DNA of 64,000 nucleotides, taken from Ifrita kowaldi (taxonomy: Eukaryota > Chordata > Aves > Passeriformes > Cinclosomatidae). The notes below the pieces were generated by a model that had not been told where the DNA came from, searched no databases, and saw only the letters and a program-made list of their open reading frames with translations. Made by a program: the position numbers and the translations under genes. Shown here piece after piece: positions 1 to 14,569 of the stretch (position 1 is its first letter; each line of letters starts with the position of its first letter). The stretch covers positions 248,001-312,000 of the forward strand of contig VZRS01001723.1 in assembly GCA_013398055.1 (NCBI GenBank), read 5' to 3'.

Positions 1-3000
1 CAGGATTTCCTATAAACAGAACTGAATTTAGAGAATGACAAACGTGGATGTACAGTCACTTCATGCTTTCTCAAGAGTTCCTAACACTTTTGTTTTGGTC
101 CTAATTTCAGTGAAGCAATCGTGAAATTCCTGTTCGTCATAAATGGAGCTTGGAGCTTTTCAGAGTAACAAACCCTCTTGAAATCATCTAAACTTTTTGT
201 CACATTTGGCTCTATGCTTATCACTTCTAAGGAATTGTTGTTTAAAGTGAAGTGGTCAGAAGATAGTTCAGTTCATACTGCAGCTGAGTATTGTGAGGAA
301 GGGTGAGTATGGGAAGGATGTCTGAGGTAAATTAAAGCTGATTTACCTTGGTTTAGTTCAAAAGGCAAAATGAGCTCTTTCGTGTAACTCTGGATTTTTG
401 TTTTGTTGGTGCAAATCCAGCTGTCCCTGTGGGGACCTTGTTATGCTTTCCCAGAGTGCGCAGAGCATGATGGTGTGTCCCAGAGAGCCCCGATTCCAAT
501 CTCCCTTGCCTGGGATAGGGGCTTTGTCAGCAACAGAGGGAGGACAGAACCACGAATTCACCTCTGTACGCTCATCAGGCTGAGGATGGAAGCCAGGTAT
601 CACACTGGCTGTCGCTGCAGATTTGCTCCTCTGAGTTTTTGGGTCCAGGAAGTTGGGAGGGGCACTCTCCTGTGAGCTGGACTGCCCAATCTGTGGATGA
701 GGAGAGGGCTGGAAGGCTGCTAAGTGCTGGAAAAGGGTTGGAATTATTTTATTCTGGTTGTATCCCTTAAAGGAATGAGAAAAAAAAAAATCTTTTTTTT
801 TTTTTCCTTCACAGTTGGCTCTGTGAAAGTGTTGATTTGATACATATGTTGTAAATGATCTCTTGGCAAAGAAACACTATGATTAAAAAAGGTAGCAGCC
901 ACCTACATACAAATAGATGCGGTTTAGGATTTTGGTTCATTTTCTACTGCTTATGGCGGAATACTCCCTGCACTCTTTATTTCTGCACAGAGGGAAAGGG
1001 ACATTATGAACTAAGATGGAGGAATTCCTATTGCCTCCACCCTTCATCAAGCAAGAAAGAATATTCTGCCACTAGAGCTCTGCTTTCTGAGTCGCCCAAA
1101 AGTCCTGTGCCCTTTGGTTTGCTTTGCAGCATCTTCCAGAGTGAGAAAACAAACAGGTAAAGCTCACCCTCTGCATCTTGGCAGGTTTGGTGTAGTCCTT
1201 GTCTTCAGAAGTCTCTGGCTCTCTCAGAATGTCCCTTGCTTCACTGGGCAGTTTGTATGCCGTGTGTTACTTATGACTGTGATTTGTGTCCCTCTGCCAT
1301 CACGTGTCACTCATGAGGGAGGAATCAGAGGAATTGGGGATATTGCTTTTCACTGAGACTGTGTAATGGGAGGGAGACTCATTTGAGTCTGAAGTTTCCT
1401 CTGCAGTTCTGCTTGTTGCTCTCTCCTGGTTTGGGGATTTCTAATCCCAGAGGCTGGAACCCATCTGCAGAAAGGAGACCATGCTGCTAACACATAAAAT
1501 GTGAACATAGATTTTTATCTTGTGAAGTATTTTCATCTTTGCCAATATCAATATAAAATAGATGTTTTGGCAGCATTTCTTAGTTGACTACCAAAAGCCT
1601 GGTTTTTCATTTTGAAGGCTCATGGTGTAATGTGGTCAAACAGGTGGCTAAGAACTGGTTTAAACTAAGGTCCTCAGTCTCCTAAAATGCAAAATAAACG
1701 TCTAAAAATCATGTTAAAAAAAAAAAGAGAACTGAAACCATTGTTGCACGATTCTTCCTGGACTCTTTAAGTCTTTGACTCCATCATGTTTAACAACGCA
1801 AAGTGTTGTTAGATGAACCTTCAGGTCAGCTTCTGGGTCTAAGCTCCTTGGGAAGTTTTACCTTCAAAGCAGAGATTGTCAGTTAAATCAGGCTTGGTTG
1901 TATCCCTTGCTGTTTGTGTGACTTATGCTATCATGATGTGTTTCAAGCTTCAGTAGTGAAAAACTTCTGTAAAAGGACAAGCAGAGGCTTTATATAGTTC
2001 TGAGGCAGATAACCTTCACAAATAAGGGCACTGAGCATGCTGTTGCTAAATTACATCTAAAATATGGTGAGATAGTTGAAATTAGGTTTCCCATGTGCTT
2101 GATCTGTGCCCAGCTCTTCGTTTGGGTTTATGAAGCATGAATAATGAAAGAGACTTTGTACACTAACATCTGGAAAGTCATAAAAGTGTATTTATCACCA
2201 CCCAAGATAGCAAAGCTGAAAAGTGCTGCAGACCTTGTATGAGTTGGAATAGTAACTGAGAGGTGACTTTAATTGATAAAGCTCTCCAGAGTATATTCTG
2301 AGCTATGTCTCTTGTCAGATTATTAGAATTGCAATTATGATCAAGATAATTATTGTCTTTTATTGTCAGGGACTGAGTGAAATGCAGGTCATGTTCTGCT
2401 AGCCTTAGGACAGCATCTCAGCAGCTGAAGGTGGACTGTGAAGCTATAGTTGCTTTGCTCATCCTTTCTAGGGAAAGAGGTGGAAATCTTTTAGCAGTGC
2501 CAAGTAATATGTAAAACCTGGAGAAAAATCCGTCTTTCAGGCTTCAACAATAAAGTCTGTAAGGAGTTGTGGTCAAAATGTAACTGAAAATCACCTACCG
2601 TGGCAAGTTCCCCATTCCTGAGATTATACAAATCACCATAGAAATGAAAAACACCAAGTCTTCAGGTCCGATTTTTTGGTGCTAAATCTTGGTCCTCAGA
2701 TTGGCTCCTCAGCCCCCACCTGTCTTTGCAGAGAGATCTTGCATCTGTAGTATTTCAGGGTGATGGGAGAACATTCACCTGCCCAATCACCAGGGCTTCC
2801 CCGGGCTTCACCTGGTACTGCTGCATTGGAGACCTGCTATGGGATCTCTCCTGTTCCTACATGTGCATTTCACTTCAACTGAAACGGGCTTATTATTTTT
2901 TAATCAGTTTTCTGGGGAATTGGTATCTAGAATTCAGTTTGAAAATATTAACCTGTTAATTGCAGGGGACAATCAGCAGTTTGTAAGACCACAGCACCTT

Positions 3001-5059
3001 TTGTTTTGATGAATTTGAAGCAATCTTTGCTCTCAGTGGAGCTGATGAAATGGTCTTCTCCAAAGCCTTTCCCTTATCACATCAGGAGTTTAGTGCTAGG
3101 ATACCATGCTCAGCTCTGGTGCTCACAGGACATTGAAAACCAATGAGACTGCAGAAAAGAACAATAACAGTGAGTCAAGAAATTGAGAAAATTCCTGCAA
3201 GTGTAAGAGAGTAATGAGTATATGAGAATAAGGCAGAAAGAGCCCTCGAGGACCATCTTCAGGGGGTGGAATTGTCCCACCGGGCTGGTGAAGTTGCTTG
3301 TGTCTTAAGCTGTGAGTAACAAAAGCCAAAGTTTGTCCCACAATTAGTTGAGAGACAAAAGCAACAACCAAATAGTTTTATGCCACTTTAAGCAAAGATA
3401 CAGAGGCAACTGAATTTGTGTTTTCTCTTTTTTTATACAAAGAACTTATCTGCTGCTTAAAATGGTCGGTGAAAAAAAAGTTTCTATAGTTAGCATGCAC
3501 AGCTGTAGGAAAATATTCGTTAGATTTGACATCTTAAAAATAATTTGAATTTTTGTTCCAGTATAACATTTTCTTCTGAAATCAGTTTGATTTAATTAAG
3601 CAATTTTCATCATCACACATGCATCCCAACCTGGAAATCATTTAGTATAACTTGAAGAGACAGCTCTGGTTAACCTGGAATAAAAATGTGGTGTCATATC
3701 AGATGGTTTGGCTGGTTTTTTGCTTTCGTTTTAATTTAAAAACCCCACATTTTATATTTATCGAAATTGTGAAGTTATAGGTTCTCTGCTTGTTTTTATT
3801 TTTTCTCATGTTTAGACAATGATCTCAAGAAGAAATTATTTAATAGCTCTAGACCTCCTTTTCCTGTTTATTTTCGTTGTACAAAAAATTAGCAGAGTAG
3901 CAGATGTACAGGAATATCAGCATTTTCTGTAAGACTTTCAGAGTCATTGAAAATGTTGCTTTCCTGTTTTCTTTGGCCTGTTGAGGCTGCACCAGCCAGG
4001 TTTTGCTCTTTCCAGTGAGCTTCAATAACTGCATTTCTTTTGGGGGCAGAAGACAGCATTCTCTAATAAAACACATCTGGTATAGCTGAAGGATCAGTCA
4101 TGAGCTGACCTAAATGTGGGTTGGAAGTGCTCCTGAGGGGACACTTCTTTCTTCGGTCCTTTTAATCTTTTTAAAATCCTTAGAAGTGGCAGCCCAGCTA
4201 CATAAGTAGTTCCAACTCCTAATTAACAGCTCTACCTTGCGGATGTAGTAGTATATAGACTTTGCTAAGTCACTCTTAAATGAGACTGATTAGGTCAATG
4301 CCTCTTCCCTTCACAGAAACCCTTTTATTGGAGGGAGTAGTCACAGGTAAATGTCACACAGTTTTTAAAGGAGACTCTCTTCACACAGTTAAGTTTAATT
4401 AACCCAAATCTGCTTTGAAAGTGTTTTCAGTGATTTCTCTGTAGCTTGGCAAGGTGTCCCCAGCAATAGGTCTCTCTCAGCAGTGTGACTTTGCTAAATC
4501 CTATCAGATTTATATGCAACCTAGTGATACAGGTGCTGGAACAGAGCAGAGAGCAAAGTTGTGCTGCTCAGCAGAACTGTCCAGAACTAGGAAACAAAAG
4601 CTGAAGTGATTGATTGGATGAAGATTTCTGCAAATGATACCAAAATTAAAACATTAAGCTAATGATTTTAAAGAAAATTGCATTGCCATGTGCAATTTAT
4701 TCACTAGAGAGAAAGCAAATGTGGTTTTACTTTAACAAAAAAGACTGAAATAAAATTGAGCAAAGGAACCTTATTTCTCTCCTTCTTTCTCTGTCTGCTT
4801 CTCCCTGGAGCTTCACAACTGAGCAGCTGTCAGAATTTTTCATCTGTTTGACCTATCACAGGAGAGGTCATCACTGATCAGTGACTATACTTTTTAACAG
4901 ATGGAGGGCTGTAATTGAGAATAATTCCTCTGCAATTTGGTAGGCAGGGGTTGTTTCAAACTGGCTTTCAAAGGCAGTGCCAGAATGGAAATGTTAGAAA
5001 CTCTGTAAGTGAATCAGTTTTCATTTGTGGGGCTGAAAATTTCTTTTTTACTTTGCTTC
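1..5059. other. Unique AT-rich non-coding DNA
   Basis: No exon, RNA gene or recognisable transposon is visible. Open frames here are short, lie on both strands, and show no family resemblance. The only local structure is an A11 run followed by a T13 run at 780-805. That T-run is part of a pyrimidine stretch ending in CAG at about 813, which resembles a splice acceptor, but no donor or sustained frame follows it. Confidence 0.6.
780..805. repeat. Poly-A/poly-T mononucleotide runs
   Basis: An A11 run (780-790) is followed after TC by a T13 run (793-805). The two could pair as an AT hairpin. This is simple sequence with no target duplication or element body attached, so it is not called a retroposon tail. 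Confidence 0.8.
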
Positions 5060-5230
5060 TGGTTGTTTTGATCTGGTTTGGGGTTTTGTTTTGTTTTGTG
5101 GGGTTTTTTTTGTTGTTGTTTGTTTTGGTTTTGTTGGTTTGTTGTTGTTGTTGCTGTTTAGGTTTGGTTTGGTTTTGTTTAGGTTTTTTGGTTGGTTGGT
5201 TGGTGGGTTTTTTTGTTTTGTTTTTTTTTA
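5060..5230. repeat. Degenerate T/G simple-sequence tract
   Basis: About 170 bases consist almost only of T and G on the plus strand, in irregular TTTG, TTG and GGTT units. Frames across it translate to runs of Leu, Val, Phe, Cys and Gly, which explains an apparent membrane-like open frame at 4915-5271. That frame is a composition artefact and not a gene. Confidence 0.85.
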
Positions 5231-7212
5231 ACCCTAATGGAAAAACTGCAGAATGGAAGCACTCACATTAAACAGCCGTGTATTTTCCAGAAATTACTTG
5301 AAGTGTAATCAGTTTTTCCCACATCCTGGGGTGCCCTGCAGCTACGATGAGAAGGAGCCCAGAAATGCAATGACATTGCGTAGTAGTGAGTGCTGATTGT
5401 GAGGGCTCAGATGCCCTGGGCTGGATATGTGGCACAGACAGCTGATGCACAAATGCCCAAGCAGCTGCTCTACCATGGGTTCATGCTTGGCAAGAGGAGG
5501 CACAGCTGCCAAAGAAGAATTTTAGAGCTTCTCTGAAGTACTACTTGGAATAAATGAGTTTATCTGCTAAGCTCTGTCAGTCCTTGGTGAGAAGTAGGGA
5601 GCCCAGGTAAAGTGTCTGGAGCACAAAAATGGGATAGGAACTGCAGGATGGAGGGAACTGTGCCACCTCTGTGCTGGCCTTTGTCTGAGGCTGAGTGAGT
5701 GAGCACAGGGAGATGCGTCCTAATGCAAGACTTATAGGAATTGCAAGTAAAATGCACAGATCAGTGTTGGGGGCAATGTCCAAACCCAGCAGGTCGATGT
5801 CAGCTGTGCCAGAGTTTCATGGGAGCTAATAGGAACCCCCGGTTCATGCTCACTCCATCCATCTCCTCAGGCAGAACAGCCCTTGAATCTGAGCCACTCC
5901 TGTGTCTCTGCCACCACCGGCAACCAGGGGCACTCAGCTATAGTGGCCTGAATATTGATGTGATTTTTGGGTGGCTTTTTAGATGATGAGGTTCCAGTAT
6001 CTTGAACAGTGCTAAAGGACACATTCTGCTAAATGCCAATCTACAGCTTTCTCACTTTCTGAAAGAAACAGTTGGTTCTTTAGTTAGAAATCTGTGAAGC
6101 TTTAATGGGTATAAGCATTTGGGTGGCTCAATACTGCAACATCTCTAAAGTCCTTTCCTATTTTTTTACTTAAAGTATTGCAGTATGTTTGTGGGTTTTA
6201 TGTTTGGCGTTTCCACAGCAGCTCGGTTTCTTGTAAGAATCCTGTTTGGAGTTGTCACAGATGTTGAGGTGCCTGTTCATTAGGTGCTGACAGGTCAGGC
6301 AAGTAGGAATTTAAAAAAATAAAAATTGTAATGTTTGCTTCTCTTTAATCTTCTCCCAACCCCACCTTACTCAACCATGTAAATCCCTTTCTTTGGCATG
6401 TTAACACTGTATAGAAATTTTAAAAACTTCAGGTCATTTGAATACCACTAACAGACTGCAAATCCTGAATGAGAAATGTATGTTAGTGCTGCAGTTCCAT
6501 ACCTTTTCTGTACTCAGACCTGATTATGTAAATTAATATGTTCAACTTGGTTATGTAAACTGAGTTGATTTAGATCACAGCCTAGGCTGAGTACAATGAC
6601 TATTTGGGGTTATTTGGCACGATACAATATTATTCCCTTCCTCTCCACTGGATATGACTGCATACTCCCAACAGGCCACAGCACAATTAATTTAGAAACA
6701 TGATCAAATTCTGCAGTCATTACTGGATGTTGTCCACAGTCTCCAGAGACCACTGATAAGAACAACAATAGACTAAGACATGATAGTCCTCTCATCCAAA
6801 GTCTAATTACAAAGTTATACACTTCAGTTCTCAAAGGACAGCCTTTTAGCACAACTTCAGCATCTTTTGGTTATCTTTTTGCATTATATCTATAATTTGA
6901 TCCATCTTTCTTTCTTTCTTTTACAAATCACAAGAAACAGGGGCTAAATGTGTAATAATGTGAATCTGGTGTGACAGAATTAAGGGCTTTGTCACTGATG
7001 GATTCGCTGGTGTGATTTCTGTATTTGAGTGACTGAGAAATCTTTATTTTATCATTTGTAAACAGGCACAGAGAAAACAGGGAAGTGGTTCAGCATTCTC
7101 ACCACTTCATTTCTCGTGGTGCCCCTGGGACAGCAAAACATTTCTTTGACCTTGTCTTGGATTTGCTTGCTTCCCACAGACTCTAATTACAATCACTTTC
7201 CTTTTTTAATTG
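5231..7212. other. Unique non-coding DNA
   Basis: No gene or transposon is recognised. A short TTTC microsatellite lies at 6905-6922. Open frames overlap on both strands without family similarity. Confidence 0.55.
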
Positions 7213-7257
7213 AATAATAACAACAACAACAACAACAACAATAATAATAATAATAAA
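7213..7257. repeat. Compound AAC/AAT microsatellite
   Basis: Seven AAC units (7219-7239) run directly into about five AAT units (7240-7256). The uninterrupted units suggest a young, probably polymorphic locus. Confidence 0.9.
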
Positions 7258-10200
7258 AGGCAGCAAGAGCTCTGGGGCAGATATAGACCAAAATGATCAC
7301 ATAGCTTGAATAAGGGAAAAGTTTTACTCTTAGAAATTGAGAAATGAGCTGAAATCACAATTTAAATATCACCTCTGAATCATTAAGTCTCAGGCAGGCT
7401 TTATTTATATTAGTGGGTTTTTTTTAGTTTAAAGACATCTTCTTGATATGTGATAAATTTTGTTTTCCTTAAATTTTAGTGTTCTGAAAATAACATAGCA
7501 TTTCTAAGCTTTGTTATCTCCAAATTCCCAAATATTAATTTATAAAAAACTGCTTACCACTAGGTTTGCTATCCTTCATGCAGATGGAGCAATGACTTGA
7601 AAAACAACAAGGATACACATATTGCTACATTCTAGATGCCTCTGATCTTGTGAAAACAATTGTACTGGTTCCTGCATTCAGAATTTACACAGAGGTCTGA
7701 CATGATCAAGTCCAGTCACACAACAAAGGCATCTAACAAATATTGATCTGTTTGACTTGAGCTCCAGCTGCCCTGGTTGGCAGATTGGACTCAGAGTTGC
7801 ATGTGTGCTTTTCCATGGGGCAATGCCAGAAGTCCATTCCAAAGGAATAGGATAGCCTAGGAAGCCTGAGTTCCCAAGGAAGTACTGAGTTGCATTAAAT
7901 GGACATAGAGGATAAATACAGCTCACACTTCCATCAGTGTAGAAGTAGAGGAATCCTTATCTGTATTAGAATAGTTATTCTATTGTTCTCACATTCCAGC
8001 TATGTTTCAAGCTTCAAAATATACAATTAAAAAAAAAATTATTAATGTCAGTGAATGTAATGATGGGATTTTTTTTTCAGTGAGAAAGTAAATTTGACTG
8101 GTTTTTTTTCTTGCTGTTTTTTTTAAGGTTTTTTGGGAGGATTAGTTGGAATTACTGTGCTGTATAATGACGCATCCCAGCTAATTCTCTGTGCATTCAT
8201 AGCAGGGAGTTCTGCTGTAATGCAGACTCTTAGCACACATTTTGATTGATGTGAATATAGAAACAATTGGGTTACCTGAAACAGATGTAGTGGAGCAGAG
8301 CTTCATTTGGCACAAACAGCAATTAGTAAATGTTTCAATTTTGGCATGTAAAAACAAAATAATTTAAAACATTTTGTTATGTCAGTTTCTAAAATAAAAT
8401 GTTTTCTATTTTCAGAATAAGATTTGTTTCAAAGCATCTCCTTCAAAGTTAGCACTTCTTTACTTAATTTTTTTAAAGTTTTAGACTGAAATGTAACATT
8501 TAAATTTTGTCACAGAGAAACCTTTCCCCCTCTATTTCTGATCTGCCAGTTTTAATAATTGTTTTCATTTTCTTGTTTTTTTGGTTGGGATTTTTTCCCC
8601 AATTTTGTATGATCTAAATATCTGGTTTCATTTTCCCTCTGACTTCTAATGTGAGAGTTTATTTTAGTATCGACAGAAAGGCTATTAATTCTAATTAAGT
8701 TTTTCTCAATAGCTTCATATTTAGAAAAAAAAATTCTCTAGGGCTTATAAAAACACAAACCCCATGGAAACCTGGTTCTGAGGTCCTGCTGTCATGGCAA
8801 AAATATTGGTAAATATAAAACACACCATTTGGCCCATCAATATCTCCAGAAGGCAGAGAGACAAATGCGTGGGATGTCAAATAATCCTTGGGATTTTGCA
8901 CTGCAGCTTCATCTAAAGCTCTGTTACTTGTTCTAAGTATTTTTATTGGTAAAGCTGTACACAGAAGTTTTATTTATAGTTTCATCATCTTCATGCTGAA
9001 GTGCTAAGGGACACAGACTCAAAGATGTCATGTTAATCTTCATAAAAATCCTAGCCTCTGTGGCCATACCCCTGATCTGGGTTTTTAAGAGGGTTTTGGT
9101 TTGATTATTATGGTTTTTTGCTTCCCCCAAAAGAGGCACCAGTAAGAAATGACAGCTTTTTTTGTTTGTTTCCTTCTCTTGTTTTTGTAAACATAAGTTT
9201 TAGGGGAAAAAATTGCTGAACTTTCATTGCCACTGAACTGACTTTACACGTTAAGCTGGAAAAGAACTCAAGATACCACTTGAGCCATAAATGCAGTCAC
9301 TCCTTTAATGCTATTAAAAAGTCTCTGCCTAAAGAAATCCATTGATGCTCTATATTCTAATTTACAGTTCTGTGACTCACATTTGTAGCTATCAGCACCA
9401 GCTGCCAACACAGTCAATTCCAGCAATTCAGAGTGTACTGATTTATGATAAGATTCCCCTGGAAGGAAGCTCAGAAAAACAGGTACTGGAAAAAATAAAT
9501 ATTATTGTATGTTGCAAAATGATCTTGTGTTCATTCCATTTTCCAAATAAGATTACCAAACAGGCAGGAAAATTATGTCAAGATCATCTGATTAAAATGA
9601 CTATTAAAAGTTAAAGGTGCCAAAGTACCTTCTGTAATTTTTCCCTGCTGCTTGTAATAGCACCCTGTGAGGCTTGAAATTGGAATTGGATTGTCATCTG
9701 CAACGTTAGTGTTCAACGTTACTGTTACACTTCTCGGCATCGTGCCTGGGAGTGCTGGTGCTGGGAAATGTGTTGAAAGAGACACATTGCATTAAAACCC
9801 TGCTCCTCTGCAGTGCCACGGGGAGCAAGGCAAAGGCAAAGGCTGTGAGTCTCTTCCTGTTGAGGCTCATCACAAAGGTCTCCATCAAGTGGACCTGTTG
9901 CTAAACTCCAAGAAACAAATCTTTACAAGCATCTCTTTTACAGCTGAAGCACCAATTTGGAGGTTTTGTGTGCACAGTCTTTATAAAATTGTTTCCTACA
10001 TACATGAGGAGAAAACAGTGGTCACGGGAAGGTCAGGTGAGCAGAGCCCTGTGTCCTGAGCGGTGTAAGGCATAGCAGGAATCAGGAGTTCAAGGCACCT
10101 TGGCCTTGCACTTTAAAGAATTCCTTCTATTAAAACAGCCTTTGTTTCTTCTAACTGAGGCACTTGTAATGGTGAGATACACTGAAATATTGAGAGGTGG

Positions 10201-13200
10201 GAGTGGAGACAGGGTGAACCAGTACCTTCCAGTATTGCTGTTGGTCATGGCTGTCAGTAGCCAGTGTGGTGAGGAGGTGCACATTCCACATCTTTTCATT
10301 TTGGGATGAATTGCTGTATCAGTAAAACCAAGGCTGGTTTTGTCCTCTGCTTCCCACTCCATACCCCCAATGAACCTGTTCTCATGATGCTGTTTGAAAT
10401 AATTTAAAAGATTTTCTAGACTTCAAAAGGGTTATTCAATTTTTGCTCATTCTGATATCTTGCTTCCAGTTTAAATCTGTTTTCTGATGACTTGTTTTTG
10501 TAAGCCTTTCTGAAACCGTGCTTACTGAAAGAATTTGAATCTGTTGGGCAAGATTTGTCCTTCCCTCTTATTTCCTGCTGCAAGGTAGTTTCATATATTT
10601 CCCTCAGTCATATCCATCATATTGCACTGGGGGAGTTACTTTCCTTTGCCACATTTTACACTAAAAAGTTGCTATACTTGTATATGGGATTAAAGGCTCT
10701 GCACATGGGAAAGGCTCTTCAGCAGGGCTCTGGTTCTGACTGAGGGCTGTCTGCTGCTGTCTCTGTGAACAGGGAATTCAACACTGTCACTGTTGAACAG
10801 TGAATAATAGCTGTGTTATGGACCCATGTTTGTGGGTCTAATTCTGCAGAAATTGAGATAAACACTCCAACTCACAGTGGTGTGAGTTGTGGAAGTGCCA
10901 GTGTTCACCACCTTTGGCTCACTGGTCCCTGGATTCATGCCAGTAAGTAATTTGTGACCCAACCTCTATTAGAGGTTACTCGTGTGGGAGCATTTGCAGG
11001 ATCAGATTTTGTGTTCGTGCTCTGAAGTAATAAATCTCCCAGGGAAGAGTGTCATTTTTACATGGTATTTTAGACATAAAATCTGTTTGATGTTTAGGGT
11101 AGAAAATTAGATTAAAATTCCAAATTAAAAATTTTAGTACCTCCTTATTTGATGGCACCTGTCAAGCTATGCATTTCAAATTCATGGGGTTTTACTTGAA
11201 AATAAATTACAAAATTATGTAGTGTGGGTGGTTTTTTAACTTCAGAATGTAGCTTTTGTATCCCATTATAGAATATTTTTACCATCTCCTGTTACCATTG
11301 AAAATGGATTTGAGTGTAATTGGTTTAACTGGAAAATAACATGCTAAGATGTAAGTTGTTGTTTTTTGCAGTAATAGCTCAGTTGAATCGCTTTGGGTTA
11401 TTCCTGCTGTTTACAGAGTACTTCAAACCCCCTGCCTGACTATGGTGTCTGAACTTACTTTTTTCTTTTTATGCTATGTGCATCATTTAAATTCTGTTTT
11501 GTGCTTTGTAAGCAAACACTAATATTTTTGTATTTTGCAAAAAACAGCTGAGAGGCTCCTTATTTTTCTCTTTAAAGCTTTTTAGAGTTTCTTTACATAT
11601 ATAGTGTTAGAATACTTCCCTTGTCTTCTTCACCATTGAAATGCTTCTGCTCCCAGTCTGACTATTTTAAGCTCAACTGGGTTGTTTTCCCCTTCAATAA
11701 TTAATTTGTCAGGAAAACCTGTTTGTTTCCCACCGCACTTCATGAGATATTGGTGAAATTAGTGGCCAGGAGTAAAAAGTGACAGATTTTCGTACATTTA
11801 GTGATGCTAGAACCTCCCTGCACTCCATCATTAGCCACACTGATCTTAGTATCATACCACAACAGGGTCCAGGTGGAGTAATTTCAGCTGAGACACTGCC
11901 CCTGAGCTTGCCTGAAGAGAAGCCAGTTGTCCCAATCTTTCTGTTACAGCTGAGGAAATATTCACATCCTTTTCTGAAAAAGTGAAATCATGTGAAAATA
12001 CACATTGGGGCAGATCACAGCCACAGCTGGGAACTGCTGCTCTCCTCATAAAGGGAATCATAAGCATGTCTGGGTTCTTCCAGTGCAAATCATAGCAAGG
12101 TGGCCTTAAATAATTGGAGATGATTTAAGTAGAAGTGTTTTCCTTTGCTCTGAGTTAGAACGGGTTGCTTCACATGGCTGGTCACAGAGTCTCAGCTGAA
12201 GGGACATAGCTCAAGGATGAGCTGCAGCTTCTCAAATTCTGCCTGCATGGGGTTATTGCCCCAAGAGAGAGGCTGCTGCCATGACTCTGGGGAAAGAGAA
12301 ACCTGTAGAGTAAAAAGGTTCAGTAACACTGAAGTGCTGAAGATGTGACTTACCAAATACCAGTATTTTAAAAGTTCCTGTATTAAGGTGGTTTTAAGCA
12401 GTATAACCTGATGCTTGCAATGATGATTTACACAGTAGCAGAAGTTCTTATAGCCCTGGTCAGTTTCTGCTCTAACTTGTAGCACTTCCAGTTCTTCCTC
12501 CTCCATTTTCTCAAGTCACACAGTGGTGAGGAAATGAGGAAAAGAGCAAATATGTCCTTAACTTGGGCAAACGAAAAGCTTAGATGTCATTTCATGATGA
12601 GTCCACTGCAGGTGAGGCAGAAGGTTGTGTATTTTTTATTTTCTTTATTTAAAAAAGCTCCCTATGCATCTTTCTTTTATGCACCATTTTCCTTCACTGG
12701 GCCTGAATTGGTGCCACAATATTTTCTACCTTTAGGTAAAAATTAGAATTAATATTTTTTTAATTAGGCCTTTTAACTGATAACTGTGTAACACAACTGC
12801 AGCTAAGCTTCTCCTGCTGCTTTTGGCTTGTGCTGGTTTTAAAAAAGGCTTGTTACAGAGTGAGTTAATTTATGTGTACCTGAGTGCACGGTCTCTCAAG
12901 AGAGGCCTTGTAATTTGATTTGGTCACTGCATTTCTGGTATGACCCTTTTTATCACCTCTGTAAATTCCACTGAAAAGCTTTGCATTGGTCATATATCTA
13001 TATTTATTGTGAATACATTACACACTGTGGCACTGCTCTCTAACCTGTCAACTAAGAGCAATTAAATTGTACCCTGAAAACAAAACAAATAATTTTAAAC
13101 AATATGAATATACCTCATCTCTCAAATCTGAGAGCTGTTGCTTTCCTGCTGGTTTACCTGCTCATGGCATAATCTGAGTAGTCTTTTTGGCTTTTCATCC

Positions 13201-14569
13201 TGTTTTTAGAGTGCTGTTTGTTTTGCATTTATCTACATAGCAAGTGTGGGAGAGTATATAGAAGAGAGGAATGGAGTGTCTTGACCTACATTAACTCACA
13301 GCTGGGTAGCAGCAGCATTTCTGATTTGATTTGACAACACCTGGTTAAGTTGATGCATTATCTGTCCTCCCTGTTACTTTTTGAGATCACGCTCTCTGAT
13401 CTTCCCTGCCTGTCTGTGCTCTCACCAACCTCAGTTGCTCAGGGCATTTTTGTTCTCTGGGAGATAGTGGATGACTGTGCAGGCTCATGACCGTTCCCCA
13501 GGCTGTGTAGAAAGGGATTCTGGAGGATGGTAGGCAGAAGTAATTTCCTTTCTCAAGTAGCAGTGTCGCCTATTTGAGAGCCTTTATTATGTATGAACTG
13601 TTCTGGAGCTTAAGACAAAGAGAGCTGAGGAAAGACACAGAGCTCTGGCTGCAGTCCTCATCCTCTCAGCAGAGACCCCTCTGTGGTCAAAAGGATGAAT
13701 GTACACCTCCCTCTTCCTGGATCTTTAACCCTTTCTGAGAAGGGTTACTTGACAGCCCTTTTTCAAATAATCAGCCTGTATGTCTTTATGTTCCTAACTA
13801 TTCAGCAGCTGTTCTTTGGCCAGCTTTACCTCTGGTCATGCCAGTTACCCATAACCTGCCTTGGAGGACTGAGGATGTCCATAGTAGCTGTGAGTACCCT
13901 GGCAGAATGAAACTTACCACTTTTTTTATTGACAGAAAAAAAGAGGCATTGGCTTCACTGCCTGTGTGCTGGATGGGCCGTGGTCTCAGCCAAGGGTGAG
14001 ATACAAGCAGGCAGCTGAGAGTTACAGGGACGGATTGTATCAATGGCTGGGGATAAAATACAGGATTCCAGTTCTGATGAGTGCCCAGGGTGTGAGCACT
14101 GCCCTTTGAGAATGAAGCTCAGCATTTCTTCTGCAAGTGCTTAAATAGGCAGTGTATCAATCTTAATCTTGGCCTAGTTTAGCTTTATTTTCCTTAACCA
14201 CATTTGATCTGTGTGAATGGGCTTTTTCTGCTCTTAAAAAAACCACCGGTAGTATTTGCCTTGTGTTGGCACATTCATGTACCTTTGACTTTTAAGATGT
14301 CCACAGTTTGTTTAATAAAGCATCTGTCTATGCTGTTGGCACTCCTGTAAACGCAAACACCACACAGTGCATCACAGCAGACCAACAGCCTCCCACACGG
14401 TATAAAATACTGCTCCATCTTAATGAACAGCTCTCCTCATTTCACAGCCTTAACCTGAAACTACAGCACAGCCTTATAGCATGTCTTAGAAGTCAATTGA
14501 TGTGGACCAAAGGACTGGAGGGAGATGTTGGTTTCAGCATTCTGTCATTTGCTGCAGACCTTCATGAAT
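7258..14569. other. Unique AT-rich non-coding DNA
   Basis: This is a long stretch with no supported exon, transposon or RNA gene. A perfect 9-bp stem with a 4-base loop lies at 10868-10889. Just before it, near 10777-10803, CACTGTT pairs with AACAGTG. Open frames are short and unremarkable. Confidence 0.55.
10868..10889. other. Perfect 9-bp inverted repeat
   Basis: CAACTCACA (10868-10876) is followed by loop GTGG and then TGTGAGTTG (10881-10889). The stem is perfect but short, and it lies in otherwise unstructured DNA. It is too short to call a pre-miRNA. Confidence 0.6.

Noticed and set aside
4915..5271. Open frame with Leu/Val/Phe/Cys-rich, membrane-like translation
   Set aside because: It is produced by the T/G simple-sequence tract at 5060-5230. 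The hydrophobicity reflects base composition.
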